Source: Erwinia aphidicola (GTDB taxonomy: Bacteria > Pseudomonadota > Gammaproteobacteria > Enterobacterales > Enterobacteriaceae). From it: 64,000 nt of DNA. The first letter of the stretch is position 1, and each line of letters opens with the position of its first letter. The DNA is taken from assembly GCF_024169515.1 (NCBI RefSeq), contig NZ_JAMKCQ010000001.1, forward strand, positions 992,001 to 1,056,000, in the 5' to 3' direction. The notes under the pieces are model-generated. The model did no database searches, had not been told where the DNA came from, and saw only the letters and a list, made by a program, of their open reading frames with translations. Below are positions 16,872 through 26,501 of this stretch, one piece after another. The position numbers were made by a program, and so were the translations under genes.

Positions 16872-18287
16872 TTACAACGTTGGATTCACCGCCAGCTGCC
16901 CCGCCGTCCCGCGATCCGCCATCTCCAGCGTCTGGCTGTAATAGGTGAACGGGAAATGCTCCGAGGTTGACTGCGGGAAGGAGACAAACAGCTCAACGCT
17001 GCCATCCACCCACACCGTATCTTTCCAGCCGCGATCTTCCGCCATTGGCTGCGCCCCGTTGACGTTTTTAATCAGGAACATCACGCCCTGAATATGGAAC
17101 GCCTGCGGCGTGTCAGCATGGACAATCCAGCGTTCAAAGCTGCCCTGCTGCGCCTGCACGTCAGTGCGGTTCATATCCCACAGCGCGCCGTTGATACCCG
17201 GTACGGAATCGCCAAGGCGGAATTCACGGGTGCGGCTGACCGCGCCTTCAATCATCTGATCCGCCAGCAGGCGCATCGGTAAGTTATCGGTCACTAACGG
17301 CAGCAGCCCGGTGGGCCGCAGGTTGAGTATTTGCGTCGAGGTCAGAATGCTGGATGGCTCAAAGAACCCGCGCAGGCGATCCATGACGCCGGCGGCTTCC
17401 CCGGCGGTGATCGACACTTCATCCCCCTGCGACATATCCACCAGGATCTCCCGCCGCTCGCCCGGGGCCAGCGACAGCTGCTCAACCGCCACCGGCGCAG
17501 GCAGGAAGCCCTGATCGCTGGCAATCACGTTGAACGGGCGACCGTCGCTCATCCGCAGCTGATAGCGCCGGGCATTCGAAGCATTCAGCAGGCGCAGGCG
17601 CACCCAGCCGCGCGACACTTCCACATAAGCATTCTGAATACCGTTGACCAGCAGCGTATCGCCGATAAAGCCGCCGTTTTCCGGCGGGTCGTACTCCGGC
17701 GCACCAAAGTTGTCGAGACGTTTATCCTGAATAATCAGCGGGAAGTCATCGACGCCGTAGTGGTTCGGCACGGGTAAGGACTTACTCACTTCATCTTCAA
17801 TCAGCCACATCCCGGCCAGCCCGTTATAGACGTGGGGTGCCATACGGTTCGGCGTGTTGGCGTGATACCAGCAGGTCGCGGCAGGCTGACGGATCGGCAC
17901 CACCGGCGCCCAGTCAACGCCCGGCGACATCATGCGCGCCGCGCCGCCCATCAGGGCCCCCGGCACCTGCAGGCCGCTGACCGTCATGGCCACCGGCTCA
18001 TTCAGGCGGTTGCTGTAGATCAGCTTCACGTCATCACCCGCCCAGACGCGCACCGTCGGGCCCAGGTACAGGCCGTTAACGCCCCATACCGGCACTTTGC
18101 TGTTGCCATCAAATGACCAGTGGCTGCGCTGCAGCGTCAGAAACAGCGGCTGCCCACGGCGGGATTCAATCAGCGGAGGAACAGGTAAGGGATTACCCGG
18201 CCCCGCTGCGCGGGCGCTGAAGGGTAAGGCAGAAGCGCACAGGGCAAGGCCCGATGCCTGAATAAATTGACGACGACTGAAGGACAT
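16872..18287 (-). CDS. ftsP: Cell division protein FtsP (SufI)
   Basis: A 471-residue periplasmic protein of the multicopper-oxidase fold that protects the divisome under stress. It opens with a twin-arginine signal SRRQFIQASGLALC and a cleavage region SARA. Three cupredoxin domains follow, with family landmarks ESRRGQPLFLTLQRSHWSF, TCWYHANTPNRM, and GWKDTVWVDGSVELFVSFP. As in E. coli SufI the copper ligand set is degenerate, so no oxidase activity is expected. The ATG at 18287 has GGAG 6 bases upstream; an ATG ten codons earlier would bury the Tat motif. It follows plsC on the same strand. Confidence 0.95.
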   Translation of the reverse strand: MSFSRRQFIQASGLALCASALPFSARAAGPGNPLPVPPLIESRRGQPLFLTLQRSHWSFDGNSKVPVWGVNGLYLGPTVRVWAGDDVKLIYSNRLNEPVAMTVSGLQVPGALMGGAARMMSPGVDWAPVVPIRQPAATCWYHANTPNRMAPHVYNGLAGMWLIEDEVSKSLPVPNHYGVDDFPLIIQDKRLDNFGAPEYDPPENGGFIGDTLLVNGIQNAYVEVSRGWVRLRLLNASNARRYQLRMSDGRPFNVIASDQGFLPAPVAVEQLSLAPGERREILVDMSQGDEVSITAGEAAGVMDRLRGFFEPSSILTSTQILNLRPTGLLPLVTDNLPMRLLADQMIEGAVSRTREFRLGDSVPGINGALWDMNRTDVQAQQGSFERWIVHADTPQAFHIQGVMFLIKNVNGAQPMAEDRGWKDTVWVDGSVELFVSFPQSTSEHFPFTYYSQTLEMADRGTAGQLAVNPTL

Positions 18288-18398
18288 ACCCACTCCGTAA
18301 GCCAAAAAACCGACCACCGCAGTGGCCGTATTCCATTTTTTATCATTGTGCGCGGGCTGTGCTGCCGCGTCCTGTGCTGCCGTTTTTCGCGGTCAGCC

Positions 18399-18416
18399 TG
18401 GCCGCCAGTGCGGCCA
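18399..18416 (-). other. Hairpin after plsC
   Basis: TGGCCGC and GCGGCCA form a perfect 7-bp stem with a 4-base loop, about 10 bases beyond the plsC stop in the 139-base gap before ftsP. No T-run follows on the minus strand, so it may stabilise the plsC 3' end or attenuate read-through into ftsP. Confidence 0.45.
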
Positions 18417-18426
18417 CTGCGTTAAT

Positions 18427-19164
18427 TTATAGTTTACCTGCGGCTTCGCGCTCGGCCACTTCGGCATTTAATTCATCCAGCTTAGCCGCCATCAGCTCGC
18501 GACAGTGGGTCGCCAGCTTACGCACCGACTGGTCGGCAAAGGCTGCGGTATCCACCGGCGGCAGCATTTCGACAATCGCCAGGCCGTTTTTCAGGCGGTT
18601 GAGCTTAATTTTGCCGTGGGTGTTGGAGACCACGACCGGAATAATCGGTACGCCAGCCGCGACGGCCGCGTGGAAGGCACCGGTTTTAAACGGCAGCAGG
18701 CCGCGGCCGCGGCTGCGCGTCCCTTCGGGGAACATCCAGAATGAGATCTTCTTCTTCTTAAACTGCGCCACCAGCTCGCCGATGGTGCCGTGCGCTTTAG
18801 CGCGGTTATCACGGTCGATCAGCAGGTTACCGGTCAGCCAGTACAGCAGGCCGAAGAACGGCACCCACAGCAGGCTGGTTTTGCCCACGGTCACCGTGGT
18901 GGGCTGCACAATCGCGGCAGCGGTGATCATGTCGTAGTTATTCTGATGGTTACAGATATAAATTGCATTCGGATAGTTCTCTGCGCCCTGCGGCTTACGC
19001 AGCTCCACCTTCAGGCCAAAGACCGGCGCCAGACGGCCAAACAGGTGGCCAAAGGTTGCCACGTGGCGCGGGTTACGCGGGCTGAAGAGGCAGTAAATAC
19101 AGCCAAAGACACACAGCAGAATCGAGTACACCACCACGATGATGGTACGTAAAATAGCAAGCAT
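18427..19164 (-). CDS. plsC: 1-acyl-sn-glycerol-3-phosphate acyltransferase PlsC
   Basis: The second acyltransferase of phospholipid synthesis: it esterifies lysophosphatidic acid at C-2 to give phosphatidic acid at the inner membrane. It has 245 residues with an N-terminal membrane helix and the four LPLAT blocks: NHQNNYD (block I, catalytic HX4D), the LIDRDNRAKA region, FPEGTRSRGRG (block III) and VPIIPVV (block IV). ATG at 19164 has GAGG upstream. It lies 52 bases downstream of parC, as in E. coli. Confidence 0.97.
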   Translation of the reverse strand: MLAILRTIIVVVYSILLCVFGCIYCLFSPRNPRHVATFGHLFGRLAPVFGLKVELRKPQGAENYPNAIYICNHQNNYDMITAAAIVQPTTVTVGKTSLLWVPFFGLLYWLTGNLLIDRDNRAKAHGTIGELVAQFKKKKISFWMFPEGTRSRGRGLLPFKTGAFHAAVAAGVPIIPVVVSNTHGKIKLNRLKNGLAIVEMLPPVDTAAFADQSVRKLATHCRELMAAKLDELNAEVAEREAAGKL

Positions 19165-19215
19165 CAAAACCTCGTCGTCACTTAAAGGCAGCGGCCCGCA
19201 TGCAGGCCGCCGTCG

Positions 19216-21492
19216 TTACTCTTCGCTGTCATCCACCGGAGCAGCGCGCACCGGCCCTTCGATTTCTACCTTGTCGATACGCTGCAGGCCGCGCGGCAAC
19301 AGGGTGCCACGGCGGCCGCGTTCGGCGCGGAATTTCTGCAAATCGGCAGCTTTCAGCGTCAGCTTGCGCTTGCCCACGTACAGCGTGATGTCGCTTTGCG
19401 GCGTCAGCAGCAGCAGCCAGGCCAGTTTGTCTTCACCCGAAGCGGCCTGCGCCGCAGGGATTGAGATAATCTTGTTGCCCTTGCCCTTCGACAGCTGCGG
19501 CAGGTCGCCCACCGGGAACATCAGCATCCGTCCGGCAGTGGTGATCGCCAGCAGCAGATCGTCATTGCTGTGGATCGCCATCGGCGTCATCACTTTGGCA
19601 TTTTCCGGCAGGCTCAGCAGCGCTTTACCGGCGCGGTTGCGCGAGACCAGATCGCTGAAGGTACAGACGAAGCCGTAACCGGCGTCGGAAGCCATCAGCA
19701 GTTTCTGATCGTCATTCTCCATCAGCACCTGCTCCACCACTGCGCCCGGCGGCGGGGTGAGTTTGCCGGTCAGCGGCTCACCCTGCCCGCGTGCCGAAGG
19801 CAGCGTGACCGGGTCGAGCGCGTAGCTGCGCCCGGTGGAGTCGATAAAGGCCACCGGCTGATTGCTCTTGCCGCGTGCGGCAGCGCGGAAGCTGTCACCG
19901 GCTTTGTAGCTCAGGCCGGTCGGGTCGATATCGTGCCCCTTGGCGCTGCGTACCCAGCCGCTCTGCGACAGCACAATCGTGACTGGCTCAGACGGCACCA
20001 GCTCATTTTCGCTGATCGCTTTCGCTTCTTCACGCTCGCGCAGCGGGGAACGACGATCGTCACCGTAGGCATCGCTGTCGGCCTGCAGCTCTTTCTTCAG
20101 CAGGGTATTCATTTTGCGCTCGGAGGCCAGCAGCGCTTCCAGATGGGCGCGCTCTTTCTCCAGCTCATCCTGCTCACCACGAATTTTCATCTCTTCCAGT
20201 TTGGCGAGATGGCGCAGTTTCAGTTCGAGGATCGCTTCGGCCTGGGTCTCTGAAATGTCGAAGCGCGACATCAGCACCGGCTTCGGCTCATCCTCGCTAC
20301 GGATGATGTGGATGACTTCATCAATATTGAGGAAGGCCACCAGCAAACCGGCAAGGATATGCAGGCGCTTGAGCACTTTTTCCAGACGATAGTTGAGGCG
20401 GCGGCGCACCGTATCACGGCGGAACACCAGCCATTCGGAGAGGATCTCCAGCAGGTTTTTCACCGCCGGGCGGTTATCCAGGCCGATCATATTCAGGTTG
20501 ATACGGTAGCTGCGCTCCAGATCGGTGGTGGCAAACAGGTGGTTCATCACCTGATCCATATCCACACGGTTAGAGCGCGGCACGATCACCAGCCGCGTCG
20601 GGTTCTCGTGATCGGATTCATCCCGCAGATCTTCCACCATCGGCAGCTTTTTATTGCGCATCTGCGTGGCAATCTGCTCCAGCACGCGCGCACCGGAAAC
20701 CTGGTGCGGCAGCGCGGTGATCACCACGTCGCCATCCTCTTTTTTCCACACCGCGCGCATACGCACCGAGCCACGACCGCTCTGGTAGATTTTGCGGATT
20801 TCATTGCGCGGCGTGATGATTTCGGCCTCGGTCGGATAGTCCGGCCCCTGCACGATATCCAGCAGCTCATCAAGCGTGGTTTTCGGGTTATCGATAATCG
20901 TGATGGCGGCTTTCGCCACTTCGCGCAGGTTGTGCGGCGGAATATCCGTTGCCATGCCGACCGCGATGCCGGTGGTGCCGTTCAGCAGAATATTCGGCAG
21001 GCGCGCCGGCAGCATGGATGGCTCCTGCATGGTGCCATCGAAGTTCTGTACGAAGTTAACGGTACCCTGACCCAGTTCGCCCAGCAGCACTTCCGCATAC
21101 TTCGACAGGCGCGATTCGGTGTAACGCATCGCGGCGAAGGATTTTGGATCGTCCGGTGCCCCCCAGTTGCCCTGGCCATCGACCAGCGGATAACGGTAGG
21201 AGAACGGCTGCGCCATCAGCACCATCGCTTCATAGCAGGCGCTGTCGCCGTGCGGATGGTATTTACCCAGCACGTCACCGACGGTACGTGCCGATTTTTT
21301 AAATTTGGCGCTGTTGCTCAGGCCCAGTTCGGACATGGCGTAAATAATGCGGCGCTGAACCGGTTTCAGGCCATCGCCGATATAAGGAAGCGCACGGTCC
21401 ATGATGACGTACATGGAGTACTTCAGGTACGCATCTTCGGTAAAGGTGTGCAGGGGAAGGCGCTCTGCGCCATCCTGCGTCAGGTCACTCAT
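19216..21492 (-). CDS. parC: DNA topoisomerase IV subunit A
   Basis: ParC, 758 residues, the DNA-cleaving subunit of topoisomerase IV that decatenates sister chromosomes with ParE. The catalytic Tyr is in [11 protein letters not shown] (Y124). The quinolone-determining residues are wild type: Ser84 and Glu88 in [10 protein letters not shown], equal to S80 and E84 of E. coli. The C-terminal part is a beta-pinwheel with [22 protein letters not shown] blades. The ATG at 21492 (MSDLTQD) is used; the frame extends 16 codons upstream without family support. plsC and ftsP follow on the same strand. Confidence 0.97.
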   Translation of the reverse strand: MSDLTQDGAERLPLHTFTEDAYLKYSMYVIMDRALPYIGDGLKPVQRRIIYAMSELGLSNSAKFKKSARTVGDVLGKYHPHGDSACYEAMVLMAQPFSYRYPLVDGQGNWGAPDDPKSFAAMRYTESRLSKYAEVLLGELGQGTVNFVQNFDGTMQEPSMLPARLPNILLNGTTGIAVGMATDIPPHNLREVAKAAITIIDNPKTTLDELLDIVQGPDYPTEAEIITPRNEIRKIYQSGRGSVRMRAVWKKEDGDVVITALPHQVSGARVLEQIATQMRNKKLPMVEDLRDESDHENPTRLVIVPRSNRVDMDQVMNHLFATTDLERSYRINLNMIGLDNRPAVKNLLEILSEWLVFRRDTVRRRLNYRLEKVLKRLHILAGLLVAFLNIDEVIHIIRSEDEPKPVLMSRFDISETQAEAILELKLRHLAKLEEMKIRGEQDELEKERAHLEALLASERKMNTLLKKELQADSDAYGDDRRSPLREREEAKAISENELVPSEPVTIVLSQSGWVRSAKGHDIDPTGLSYKAGDSFRAAARGKSNQPVAFIDSTGRSYALDPVTLPSARGQGEPLTGKLTPPPGAVVEQVLMENDDQKLLMASDAGYGFVCTFSDLVSRNRAGKALLSLPENAKVMTPMAIHSNDDLLLAITTAGRMLMFPVGDLPQLSKGKGNKIISIPAAQAASGEDKLAWLLLLTPQSDITLYVGKRKLTLKAADLQKFRAERGRRGTLLPRGLQRIDKVEIEGPVRAAPVDDSEE

Positions 21493-21685
21493 TGTTCTCT
21501 TTTCCTCACTTCGCGGCGCGTTAAGGGCAAGGCGCCACACAGCGGTAAGTTTGGCGAGGATAGTACCTTATCTGGTGAGGGTCTGTCACAGGGATCAGCG
21601 GTTAAGCCGTGCTGTCAGCCACAAATTGTCGCTAACGAGCGAAAAATGTAATTTATGCCCGCTATAATCATTCATGAAAATAATA

Positions 21686-21701
21686 TGAGAACGCGATCAC
21701 A
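21686..21701 (+). promoter_or_regulatory. Possible CRP-cAMP site upstream of the PTS operon
   Basis: TGAGA-N6-TCACA matches the CRP half-site pattern in 9 of 10 conserved positions, and a second TGTGA half-site lies at 21722. Both are in the 442-base region between divergent parC and the PTS regulator gene, about 235 bases before the regulator ATG. PTS operons are typical CRP targets. The rest of this AT-rich region shows no clear gene. Confidence 0.4.
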
Positions 21702-21934
21702 TTTATTCAGAAATGGATTAATGTGATCTCCCTCCCAAATAATTACCTCTTGCGGGATCGTTTTAATTTTGTCCCGCCTGACGGACAACCTTTAGTATTG
21801 CCCCCTTTCCCCGCAGCGACTAAATTCATCATCATAAGTTGGCGCCAGATAAATTCAGTCCGGCACGGTGAATGAATAAAACATGAGAATCTATTAACAA
21901 TAAGACACCGCCGAACGGGCAAAAAAAGGGTGAT

Positions 21935-23512
21935 ATGATGCAAATACTTAGCTCCCGACAAAACAAATTACTTAAGTACCTGCTGCAACATCAGGAGTAT
22001 GTTCCGGTTAAAAATATCGCCCAGCTGCTGGCGGTATCGGAAAAGACGGTCCATCGCGATATCCAGTTTATCGAAGAGATGCTGGCCGAGTGGAATATCG
22101 CCAGCGATAAAAAAATTGGCAGCGGCATTATGCTGCTGGTCGACGATAGCCAGCGCCTGATGCTGCTGGAGCAGCTCATCACCCCGGAAGACGGCGGCGC
22201 TGAAGCGCTGGCAAACAATTCGCGCCGGGTGAAAATTGCTTCGCAGCTGCTGAGCGATACGCCGCGCGAAACCTCCATCAGTAAACTGTCCGAACGTTAC
22301 TTCATCAGTAGCGCCTCGATCGTCAATGACCTGAAGATGATTGAGAGCTGGATTGCCCCGCTCGGCCTGACGCTGGTGCGCAGCCAGAGCGGAACGCATA
22401 TTGAGGGCAGCGAAAATCATATCCGCCAGGCGATGGCCACGCTGATTAACGATGTGATGAACTATCAGGAGCCGGGCAGCGTCAATCATTCCCGCCTCGA
22501 CCCCGGCAGCTATAAAGCCCTGACGCACTATTTCGGCGAGGAGGAGGTGCTGTATGTGCAGCAGATCCTGCAGCAGATGGAGCAGCAGCTGGGCTACCCG
22601 CTGGGTGAACCTTATTACATCAATCTGTTTACCCATATTTTAATTATGATGCACCGCATGTCTTTAGGTAACCCGCTTATTCTCAATGAAGAGAATATTA
22701 ATCAGCAGCCGGATGAGGCTATTTTTAATATCGCGCAGCAGATGGTTAATCACATCGAACGGCGTATTGGTAATATCCTGCCACGCGATGAAGTGTGGTT
22801 TGTTTATCAATATATTATTTCCTCCGGCATTGTCATTGAGGAGAGTGAAAATAATCCGCCACTGTACTGCCAGCTATCCAACAGTGAATCACGCCGTTTA
22901 ACGCTGGATTTAATCGCCACTTTTTCCAAGGTAATTAATATTGACCTGCGCGATGACCGCCTGTTGCACGAAGGATTACTGGTGCACATTAAGCCGCTGC
23001 TGAACCGCCTGAAATATCACATCCGCATTCGTAATCCGCTGCTGGAAGATATTAAACAGGAGCTGGCGGATATCTATCAGCTGACGGGCCACGCCATTCA
23101 TCGCGTTTGCCAGCGCTTCCAGCTGGCTGACATTGCCGACGATGAAGTGGGCTATCTGACGGTGCATTTTCAGGCCGCGCTGGAGCGGCAAATTGCCCAC
23201 AAGCGCATCCTGGTGGTGTGCTCCAGCGGCGTCGGCACCTCACACCTGTTGAAAAGCCGCATTCTGCGCGCTTTCCCCGACTGGACGATCGTTGGCGTGG
23301 TCTCCGCCAGCACCGTGACGCAGCACTGCCAGCAGCAGGATATTGAGCTGGTGATCTCTACCGTTCATCTGGCCGAGCTGCCGCTGCCGGTGGTGTATGT
23401 TTCGGCCTTTTTTAACGATGACGATATCAAGCGCGTCACCGAAAGAGTTATCGCCAGCAAACTGCTGCTGGCTTCCGATCGCATCAAGGCGTGTGAACAC
23501 GCCTTTTCATAA
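21935..23512 (+). CDS. PRD-containing PTS-dependent transcription activator
   Basis: A 525-residue regulator of the MtlR/LicR type. An N-terminal HTH (VKNIAQLLAVSEKTVHRDI, residues 25-43) and a second Mga-type HTH near 113-135 (ISKLSERYFISSASIVND) bind DNA. Two PTS regulation domains follow (about 190-295 with H234 and H240; about 305-415 with H351 and H411), then an EIIB-like domain with its phospho-acceptor Cys429 in ILVVCSSGVGTS. Phosphorylation by PTS proteins normally tunes such activators. It heads the operon with the IIA, IIB, IIC and aldolase genes, 21 bases before IIA, and presumably controls it. ATG 21938 is an equally possible start. Confidence 0.9.
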   Translation: MMQILSSRQNKLLKYLLQHQEYVPVKNIAQLLAVSEKTVHRDIQFIEEMLAEWNIASDKKIGSGIMLLVDDSQRLMLLEQLITPEDGGAEALANNSRRVKIASQLLSDTPRETSISKLSERYFISSASIVNDLKMIESWIAPLGLTLVRSQSGTHIEGSENHIRQAMATLINDVMNYQEPGSVNHSRLDPGSYKALTHYFGEEEVLYVQQILQQMEQQLGYPLGEPYYINLFTHILIMMHRMSLGNPLILNEENINQQPDEAIFNIAQQMVNHIERRIGNILPRDEVWFVYQYIISSGIVIEESENNPPLYCQLSNSESRRLTLDLIATFSKVINIDLRDDRLLHEGLLVHIKPLLNRLKYHIRIRNPLLEDIKQELADIYQLTGHAIHRVCQRFQLADIADDEVGYLTVHFQAALERQIAHKRILVVCSSGVGTSHLLKSRILRAFPDWTIVGVVSASTVTQHCQQQDIELVISTVHLAELPLPVVYVSAFFNDDDIKRVTERVIASKLLLASDRIKACEHAFS

Positions 23513-23533
23513 CGTTTTTAAAGAGGTTTGCCG

Positions 23534-24004
23534 ATGGATATTAATAAGATTCTCAGCGCCCGGCGCGTCAAGTTAGACATGAACGCCCGCAGTAAAGATG
23601 AAGCGATCCGTGAACTGACCGACCTGCTGTATGCGGATGGCGCCCTGACCTCAAAAGAGGATTTTATTCACGACGTCTATTTACGTGAAGCAGAGGGCTC
23701 CACCGGCTTTGAAAATCATATCGCCATTCCACACGGCAAATCGCTGGCGGTGAAGCAGACCACCCTGGCTATCGGCCGCACCCGCGCCGATATTCCGTGG
23801 GAAACGCTCGACGGCAGCGAAGTGCGCTGCATTATTTTGTTCGCGGTACGCATGGAGGATCAAAACACCACGCATATTCGCCTGCTGTCTCAGGTGGCCT
23901 GCGCGCTGGCCGATGATGAGGTGATTGCCCAACTGTTACAGGAGCAGGATGCCGACAGCATTATCCAACTGTTCAGCCAGTACGCGGAAACAGACCTCTG
24001 TTAA
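23534..24004 (+). CDS. PTS fructose-family EIIA protein
   Basis: A 156-residue cytosolic phosphocarrier of the fructose/mannitol EIIA type. It takes phosphate from HPr on the His in NHIAIPHGKS (H67) and passes it to the IIB protein encoded next. Typical elements LREAEGSTGF and FAVRMEDQNTTHIRLLSQVA are present. The ATG at 23534 has AGAGG upstream; a TTG two codons earlier is less likely. IIA, IIB and IIC are separate genes here rather than fused as in FruA. Confidence 0.92.
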   Translation: MDINKILSARRVKLDMNARSKDEAIRELTDLLYADGALTSKEDFIHDVYLREAEGSTGFENHIAIPHGKSLAVKQTTLAIGRTRADIPWETLDGSEVRCIILFAVRMEDQNTTHIRLLSQVACALADDEVIAQLLQEQDADSIIQLFSQYAETDLC

Positions 24005-24022
24005 TAAGAAGCGAGGCACATC

Positions 24023-24337
24023 ATGAAAATCGTTTGTGTTGCCGCCTGCACCGCAGGCATCGCGCATACCTACATCGCGCGTGAAAAACTGATTAAGGGC
24101 GCGAAAGCGCTCAACTTCGACATCCTGGTGGAGACCCAGGGCACCATCGGCACCGAGCATGCCCTGAGCGCAGCGGATATCGCCGCCGCTGACGTGGTGA
24201 TCCTCGCGGTGGATATCAAAATCAACGGCGAAGAGCGTTTCAAAGGCAAGCCGGTGGTACGGGTCAAAACCGATATCGTGATCAAGTCCCCGGTGAAATT
24301 CCTGGAAAAAGTGGCCGGCTCGTTAGAGCGCGCCTGA
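24023..24337 (+). CDS. PTS fructose-family EIIB protein
   Basis: A 104-residue EIIB of the fructose superfamily. The phosphorylated Cys is C9 in VAACTAGIAHTYIA, the classic fructose-IIB motif CxTGxAHTxMA in slightly altered form. It receives phosphate from the upstream IIA and donates it to the sugar bound by IIC. It lies 18 bases after IIA and 22 bases before IIC. Confidence 0.93.
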   Translation: MKIVCVAACTAGIAHTYIAREKLIKGAKALNFDILVETQGTIGTEHALSAADIAAADVVILAVDIKINGEERFKGKPVVRVKTDIVIKSPVKFLEKVAGSLERA

Positions 24338-24359
24338 ACCGTCATTCGGGGAAATCACT

Positions 24360-25451
24360 ATGCGTACGCAAACCAGCAACATAGGACAAGAGATAAAGGG
24401 GCATCTGCTGACCGGCATCTCGTGGATGATCCCGCTGATCGTCGCCGCCGGGATCTGTATTGCGCTTGGCCAGGTGATCGGCGGGCCGGACGTGGGGAAA
24501 CACCCGGGGACTATCGCCTGGATGCTGAATCAAATTGGCGGCTGGGGGATGGGGCTGATCGTGCCGCTGATCGCGGCTGCCATTGCCTGGTCGATTGCCG
24601 ACCGCCCCGGCTTTGCGCCGGGACTGATCGTCGGCTTTATCTGCGGACAGATCGGCACCGGGTTTATCGGCGGCATCCTCGGCGGATTCCTGGTCGGTTA
24701 CACCGTGCTGCTGCTGCGGCGCACCATCAAACTGCCTGCTTCAATGCAGGGGCTGATGCCGGTGATGATCCTGCCGGTACTCAGCACCATTATCGCCGGG
24801 CTGCTGATGATGACCTTGATTGGCCAGCCGATCGCCTGGCTGCAGAAAGCGCTGTACCACCTGCTGGAGTCGATGCAGGGCGGTTCCCGCTTCCTGATGG
24901 GGGCTATCCTCGGCGCAATGGCCACCTTCGACTTCGGCGGGCCGGTAAACAAAACCATGTCGCTCTTCGCTGACGGCATGCTGGTCGACGGCATTTACGG
25001 GCCGGAAGCGGTGAAGTTTGTCGGCTCAATGATCCCGCCGTTTGGCATCACCCTCTCTTTCCTGCTGACGCGCAACAAGTACACCCGGGCAGAGAAAGAG
25101 GCGCTGAAGGCGGCGTTCCCGATGGGCATCTGCCTGATCACCGAAGGGGTGATCCCGATTGCCGCCCGCGACCTGTTCCGCGTGGTCGGCAGCTGCGTCG
25201 TTGCCTCGGCCATCGCTGGCGGGCTGATCATGGTCTGGGGCGTGGAGGCACCGGTACCGCACGGCGGAATGTTTGTGGTGCCGCTGTTCACCAAACCCGC
25301 GCTGTTCTGCCTGGCGCTGGGCATCGGCACGGTCATCTGCGGCGTGATGCTGTCGCTGCTGAAGAAGCCGGTGACGGCGGCGGATGAAGAGTTCGACGAC
25401 GTGGACGACGCCAGCGTGCGCGACGAAGACATTAAATTTACCCTGGAATGA
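24360..25451 (+). CDS. PTS fructose-family EIIC permease
   Basis: A 363-residue membrane permease of the fructose EIIC family with about nine to ten hydrophobic segments. Landmarks are GHLLTGISWMIPLIVAAGI at the N-terminus, a long Gly-rich loop FICGQIGTGFIGGILGGFLVGY near residues 95-116, FDFGGPVNKTMSLFADGM near 185-203, and ITEGVIPIAARDLFRV near 253-268, where the family binds sugar. The last 20 residues are unusually acidic. The transported sugar cannot be read from sequence; a ketose, or a polyol converted to one, is likely given the aldolase downstream. Confidence 0.92.
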   Translation: MRTQTSNIGQEIKGHLLTGISWMIPLIVAAGICIALGQVIGGPDVGKHPGTIAWMLNQIGGWGMGLIVPLIAAAIAWSIADRPGFAPGLIVGFICGQIGTGFIGGILGGFLVGYTVLLLRRTIKLPASMQGLMPVMILPVLSTIIAGLLMMTLIGQPIAWLQKALYHLLESMQGGSRFLMGAILGAMATFDFGGPVNKTMSLFADGMLVDGIYGPEAVKFVGSMIPPFGITLSFLLTRNKYTRAEKEALKAAFPMGICLITEGVIPIAARDLFRVVGSCVVASAIAGGLIMVWGVEAPVPHGGMFVVPLFTKPALFCLALGIGTVICGVMLSLLKKPVTAADEEFDDVDDASVRDEDIKFTLE

Positions 25452-25522
25452 AGTGGGGCTGGAGCCTCTCTGCGGCTCCCGCTCTGCCCGTAAAGCGTCA
25501 CCGTTAATTTTTTCCGTTCGCC

Positions 25523-25555
25523 CTGCATTCCGTCAGTGACCCGTCACTGGTGCAG
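25523..25555 (+). promoter_or_regulatory. Hairpin between EIIC and aldolase genes
   Basis: A perfect CAGTGAC-CC-GTCACTG palindrome (25534-25549) is extended by outer CTGCA (25523) and TGCAG (25551). It lies in the 143-base gap of an otherwise tight operon, 46 bases before the aldolase start region. It may be an RNA hairpin for differential expression or an operator; no T-run follows, so it is not a classical terminator. Confidence 0.4.
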
Positions 25556-25594
25556 GAAAGTCTTGCCTGAAATCTGACCCTGAGGAAATAGACC

Positions 25595-26458
25595 ATGTTG
25601 ATGTCAATGCACGAACTGTTAAAACCCACCCGTGAAAACCGCTTCGCCATTGGGGCGTTTAACGTCGCCGACAGCTGCTTTATCCGCGCGGTGGTTGAGC
25701 AGGCCGAAGCCAGCAACAGCCCGGCGATTATCTCCATCCACCCCAGCGAGCTGGAGTTCGTGACCGATGAGTTCTTTGGCTACGTGCGCGAGCGCACGCT
25801 GCGCAGCCGCATCCCGTTTGTGATCCATCTCGACCACGGCGCGTCGGTTGAGCACGTGCAGCGCGCCATTCGGTGCGGCTTTACCTCGGTGATGATCGAC
25901 GGGTCGCTGCTGCCGTATGAAGAGAACGTGGCGCTGACGCAGGAGGTGGTAAAGCTGGCGCACGCGGTGGGGATCTCGGTGGAGGGCGAGCTGGGCACCA
26001 TTGGCGATACCGGCACCTCGGTAGAGGGGGGCGTGAGTAAAGTGATCTACACCGATCCGGCACAGGCGGAGGATTTTGTCGCGCGCACCGGCGTCGATAC
26101 GCTGGCGGTGGCCATTGGTACCGCGCACGGCATCTATCCGAAGGATCTCAAGCCGGAATTGCAGATGCATATTCTGCGCGATATCTCGCAGCGCGTGACG
26201 ATCCCGCTGGTGCTGCACGGCGGCTCGGCGAACCCGGATGCGGAGATCGCCGAATCGGTGACGCTCGGCGTTGGCAAGATCAACATCTCCAGCGATATGA
26301 AGTATGCCTACTTTGCCAAAGCGCGTGAGATCTTAAGCCTTGAGGCGTGGTGGGATCCGAACGTGATCTATCCGCAGCCGATCCAGGCGGCAAAAGAGGT
26401 GATCGCCTACAAGATGTCGCTGTTTGGCTCGGCCGGGAAAGCGGATCTGTATCGTTAA
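25595..26458 (+). CDS. Class II ketose-bisphosphate aldolase
   Basis: A zinc-dependent aldolase of the fructose/tagatose-bisphosphate family, 287 residues. It cleaves a ketose 1,6-bisphosphate to dihydroxyacetone phosphate and glyceraldehyde 3-phosphate in the cytosol. It shows HLDHG with the catalytic Asp80 and zinc ligand His81, VEGELGTIG near 129, AIGTAHGIYP with zinc ligand His178, and VLHGGSANP with His208. It reads closer to the GatY/KbaY group than to FbaA by length. It closes the PTS operon and probably handles the phosphorylated PTS product. No sugar-phosphate kinase lies in the operon. Confidence 0.9.
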   Translation: MLMSMHELLKPTRENRFAIGAFNVADSCFIRAVVEQAEASNSPAIISIHPSELEFVTDEFFGYVRERTLRSRIPFVIHLDHGASVEHVQRAIRCGFTSVMIDGSLLPYEENVALTQEVVKLAHAVGISVEGELGTIGDTGTSVEGGVSKVIYTDPAQAEDFVARTGVDTLAVAIGTAHGIYPKDLKPELQMHILRDISQRVTIPLVLHGGSANPDAEIAESVTLGVGKINISSDMKYAYFAKAREILSLEAWWDPNVIYPQPIQAAKEVIAYKMSLFGSAGKADLYR

Positions 26459-26472
26459 CCGGGAAGTGAATC

Positions 26473-26496
26473 CAGGGTCGGGCAAGCCCGACCCTG
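26473..26496. repeat. Palindrome between convergent aldolase and pheC-like genes
   Basis: CAGGGTCGGGC and GCCCGACCCTG are perfect 11-bp arms separated by AA. It lies 14 bases after the aldolase stop and 5 bases beyond the stop of the convergent gene. It resembles the GGGC-rich palindromes at 42525, 54968 and 55062, and no T-run is present. Confidence 0.7.
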
Positions 26497-26501
26497 TCAG
26501 A

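Noticed and set aside
20308..21651. Long plus-strand open frame of 447 codons opposite parC
   Set aside because: It is the antisense shadow of parC: composition rich in His, Arg and Gln, no domain, no ribosome site, and the opposite frame is a certain gene. The same holds for long frames opposite parE (34712-36163), metC (11611-12639), tsaD (55157-56146), ribosome-linked and chemoreceptor genes.
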